Source of the DNA: Enoplolaimus lenunculus
Taxonomy: Eukaryota; Nematoda; Enoplea; Enoplida; Thoracostomopsidae
Assembly: GCA_030248215.1 (NCBI GenBank)
Contig: JASANG010000266.1
Span: 124,001-188,000 of the forward strand
Length of the DNA stretch: 64,000 nt
Reading direction: 5' to 3'
Part shown: one piece after another, positions 62,801-64,000 of the stretch
How the letters are laid out: every line of letters starts with the position of its first letter
Numbering within the stretch: position 1 is the stretch's first letter
Position numbers and translations under genes: made by a program
The notes under the pieces: generated by a model
What the model was told of the DNA's origin: nothing
The model's input: the letters and a program-made list of their open reading frames with translations, nothing else
Database searches by the model: none

Positions 62801-63955
62801 ATTTCGAACTTGATACTGAATCCACTGACGAACGCAATAGTTTTACATCGCCACGAAAACATCTGGTTTTAGCAGACGACAAAAATCAAACGAGACAGCT
62901 GGAAAATCATTCAGACATTGGAAAATGTAATACATACGTTTATCTTTATTGTTTGTCCTACACCCGGATTTGTGCTCAGATCGGTGACGTGTCGCCCATT
63001 GAAATAATATAATGGTTAATCCAACAGAAATTCGTGTTTTTTCTCTGTCGGAAATTTAAAGTGAATTTTAGTTTTATGCCTAGCTGTGACTGATTTTTTG
63101 CACACTAATATGTTAAAATGTAGACCATTACGATTTTGGATTCTGTAGTCATGATTTTTAGTGAAAATTATAGTAAGTAGAAGCTGAAAATAATGAAAAA
63201 TGCACCACGCTGACTAGTTTTACGCTACATTCCTATATTTCTCGATACATAGAAACAATTAGCAGCAACTGATTTTAAATTATTTTGTTAACCTGTTTAG
63301 ACGGTCAAAACACTCGGTGTGAACCGGACGACGCTACTTGTTCAACTACATTGACAAGTGCGCTAACGCCGCCCAACGTCGAAGAATTTAACCGTCAGAA
63401 TCACAGTTTTGCAAGCACTTTGCGATATTTAGAATCTGCGAGTCGAGAGCGTTTTAGCGCATTTACAGAACAGACGAATTTGGACGATTTGGCTGACAGG
63501 GAGCCGATGACAAACGTAATCAAGGATTCGTGTGATAATGTTGCATTAGAATTTAACATAGCATCATTTTGCTCAAGGTTATAGAACTAAGTAGTCTATA
63601 TTTATACCGCGTAATACTAAAATTTTTTGAAGCTCTACGAAATTTCGTACGTACATGAAGTACTTGCCTTATATTCAGAATTGATTTCTTGGTTTGAAAG
63701 TAAGCATCAAAACAACCAGCTTGCGTCTGCAATAGCATAGGCATATTATGGTCGGACGGTGAACATTTTTCATTTTAGACAATGCCTAATTTTGGTGATT
63801 TACCCCGACATTCCGATCGTTGTGGTATTGCTCAACAGCAGACAGGTTGCGCATTGTCCAATTGTAAAACTGATAACAATGCATCGAAAACAGTCACATC
63901 ACCTCTTAAAGTCGATTGTGCGGTTGATTTGACCAGTGACTTTGTTCCATTGCAG
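50812..63955 (+). CDS. MARF1: MARF1-like RNA-decay factor, NYN plus RRM (3' partial)
   Basis: Exons: 50812-51006, 51437-51554, 53678-53826, 54710-54763, 54995-55143, 61269-62926, 63301-63515, 63779-63955. The last ends at a donor (CAG/GTATTT), so the gene runs on past the window; 905 codons are visible. Residues 7-150 form a NYN/PIN-like nuclease domain with conserved acidic sites in [29 protein letters not shown] and [10 protein letters not shown]. An RRM follows ([24 protein letters not shown]), completed across the 6.1 kb intron by [14 protein letters not shown] and RRISFS. The 1658-nt exon then codes for a disordered Ser/Gln/Asn-rich stretch with an Asn-rich block near 62530-62690. MARF1 is known to cleave or destabilise target mRNAs (meiosis, retrotransposon control). 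Vertebrate MARF1 has a long region before NYN, but here NYN starts at about residue 7. LOTUS repeats would lie downstream, unseen. The junctions at 62926 and 63515 are the least certain. Confidence 0.9.
51653..52086 (+). mobile_element. hAT-type MITE with 8-bp target duplication
   Basis: TTTTAATT occurs at 51645-51652 and 52087-52094. The ends are ACGAATGTGCCGATTAATC and GGCATTGGCACATCCATAG. The interior repeats ATCGGCATCGGCAT. It lies in MARF1 intron 2 and is the relative of the outer element at 34159-35634. A fragment is also at 53890-54010. Confidence 0.75.
52430..53345 (-). repeat. Helentron/pearl-like element with tandem core (copy 2)
   Basis: In reverse orientation: the CCTGGGGTGTTAACC end at 52436, then five monomer marks (GGGTGCGAGGAATCTG-type near 52590, 52767, 52872, 53048, 53202), then the terminal hairpin GAGCTTCGCTC and ATGTAGTCCCACTACGA at 53306-53340. 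It lies in MARF1 intron 2. Confidence 0.65.
54092..54536. mobile_element. Foldback MITE with CTGGCCTCT ends
   Basis: The left end CTGGCCTCTTCCTAGTTGGG and the right end CCCTAGGGAGAGGCCAG are inverted repeats. The arms repeat CTCCCCAAATTTT. The centre is AT-rich with TATATACGTA runs. It lies in MARF1 intron 3. Confidence 0.65.
55376..56120 (+). repeat. Helentron/pearl-like element (copy 3, fullest 3' end)
   Basis: It starts ACCGGTCGTAGTGGGACTAC and GAGCGAAGCTC. About three tandem monomers follow (TCGCACCCAAAAA marks near 55519, 55626 and 55796). The unique tail has TCAAAATCGGTTCAGCGGTC, GGACGGACGGACAGACGGA and a terminal hairpin GAGCTTCGCTC. The ends thus carry inverted copies of the same hairpin. 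It lies in MARF1 intron 5. Confidence 0.7.
56401..56977. mobile_element. hAT-type MITE in MARF1 intron 5
   Basis: The ends AGGGATGGCGGTCTCGG and CCGAGACCGCCCATCCCTG are inverted repeats. The flanks are TTCAACTG (56393-56400) and TTTAACTG (56978-56985), a 7/8 match. It shares CGCCTACCAACACAGACA with 34369-35598. A 103-codon frame at 56374-56685 runs through it and is not a transposase. Confidence 0.8.
56979..58102 (-). CDS. Possible small gene inside a MARF1 intron, strand unresolved
   Basis: On the minus strand, an ATG in a strong context (TTCCACCATGAC) opens 22 codons at 58102-58037 ([20 protein letters not shown]), ending at a GTATGT donor. A possible phase-0 exon is 57237-57181, with donor GTAAGT. 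An open stretch ends at a stop at 56981-56979. It also has its own ATG at 57158, giving a complete 59-aa frame that includes [20 protein letters not shown]. Read on the plus strand, the same locus (57119-57228) gives a signal-peptide-like start ([18 protein letters not shown]) with a CAG/GTAAAG donor. Both cannot easily be right. I do not recognise either product. The stop touches the target duplication of the hAT-type MITE at 56401-56977. Confidence 0.25.
58631..59262. mobile_element. G-rich foldback element
   Basis: The ends are GTGTCTGGCTTCTCCAC and GTGGAGAAGCCAGGGTG. Arms next to them repeat CTGGGGGGC, CCGGGGGGC and CCCCCAGGAA blocks in both orientations. The middle is AT-rich. There is no transposase. 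It lies in MARF1 intron 5. Confidence 0.65.
59263..61268. other. Remainder of MARF1 intron 5
   Basis: AT-rich. 59630-59945 repeats GATTCCGATTCC / TTCCGATTCCGATT, a diverged simple-motif element. A 62-codon minus-strand frame (60681-60869) has no recognised domain. Nothing else is supported. Confidence 0.4.
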
Positions 63956-64000
63956 GTATTTTAAATTTAAAATGAAGTTACGGTATATTTTTGATAGAAG

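Overview
This is nuclear DNA from an animal. Four intron-rich host genes were rebuilt exon by exon, using GT/AG sites, reading phase and remembered protein families. Tectonic, a ciliary transition-zone protein, points to an animal that keeps cilia. AT-rich introns, long Asn/Ser/Gln runs and many small hAT-, pogo- and piggyBac-type elements suggest an invertebrate. The sequence does not allow a narrower placement.

Layout: 1-2749, repeats (a ~355 bp tandem array with tRNA-like cores, then an arm-plus-tRNA-like element). 2750-10576 (+), an ASPSCR1/TUG-like UBX protein in 17 exons. 10577-12769, a short convergent gap with a 296 bp hAT-type MITE. 22528-12770 (-), a tectonic-family gene in 13 exons whose AATAAA signal overlaps its stop codon. 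22529-29376, a repeat-filled divergent gap with a cluster of pogo-like MITEs. 29377-44133 (+), a TAO-family MAP3K in 19 exons with an extra-long Ser/Asn-rich tail. 44134-50811, an intergenic stretch ending in a higher-order satellite. 50812 to beyond the window end (+), a MARF1-like gene with a NYN nuclease domain at its extreme N-terminus, then an RRM and a long disordered region. Its introns hold most of the large repeats.

The genes have unrelated jobs: p97-linked membrane trafficking, ciliary transition zone, stress/cytoskeleton kinase signalling and RNA decay. Nothing suggests an operon. The most unusual material is in the repeats: inverted-repeat elements of at least two families that enclose tRNA-like Pol III promoter cores, a three-level nest (two piggyBac-type MITEs inside a hAT MITE inside another hAT MITE, with perfect 8 bp target duplications at both hAT levels), Helentron/pearl-like elements with ~160-bp tandem cores, MITEs carrying TTAGGC-like repeats, and a 280-bp higher-order satellite. 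A possible small gene, unresolved as to strand, lies in the 6.1 kb MARF1 intron. No reverse transcriptase, capsid, envelope or intact transposase frame was seen.
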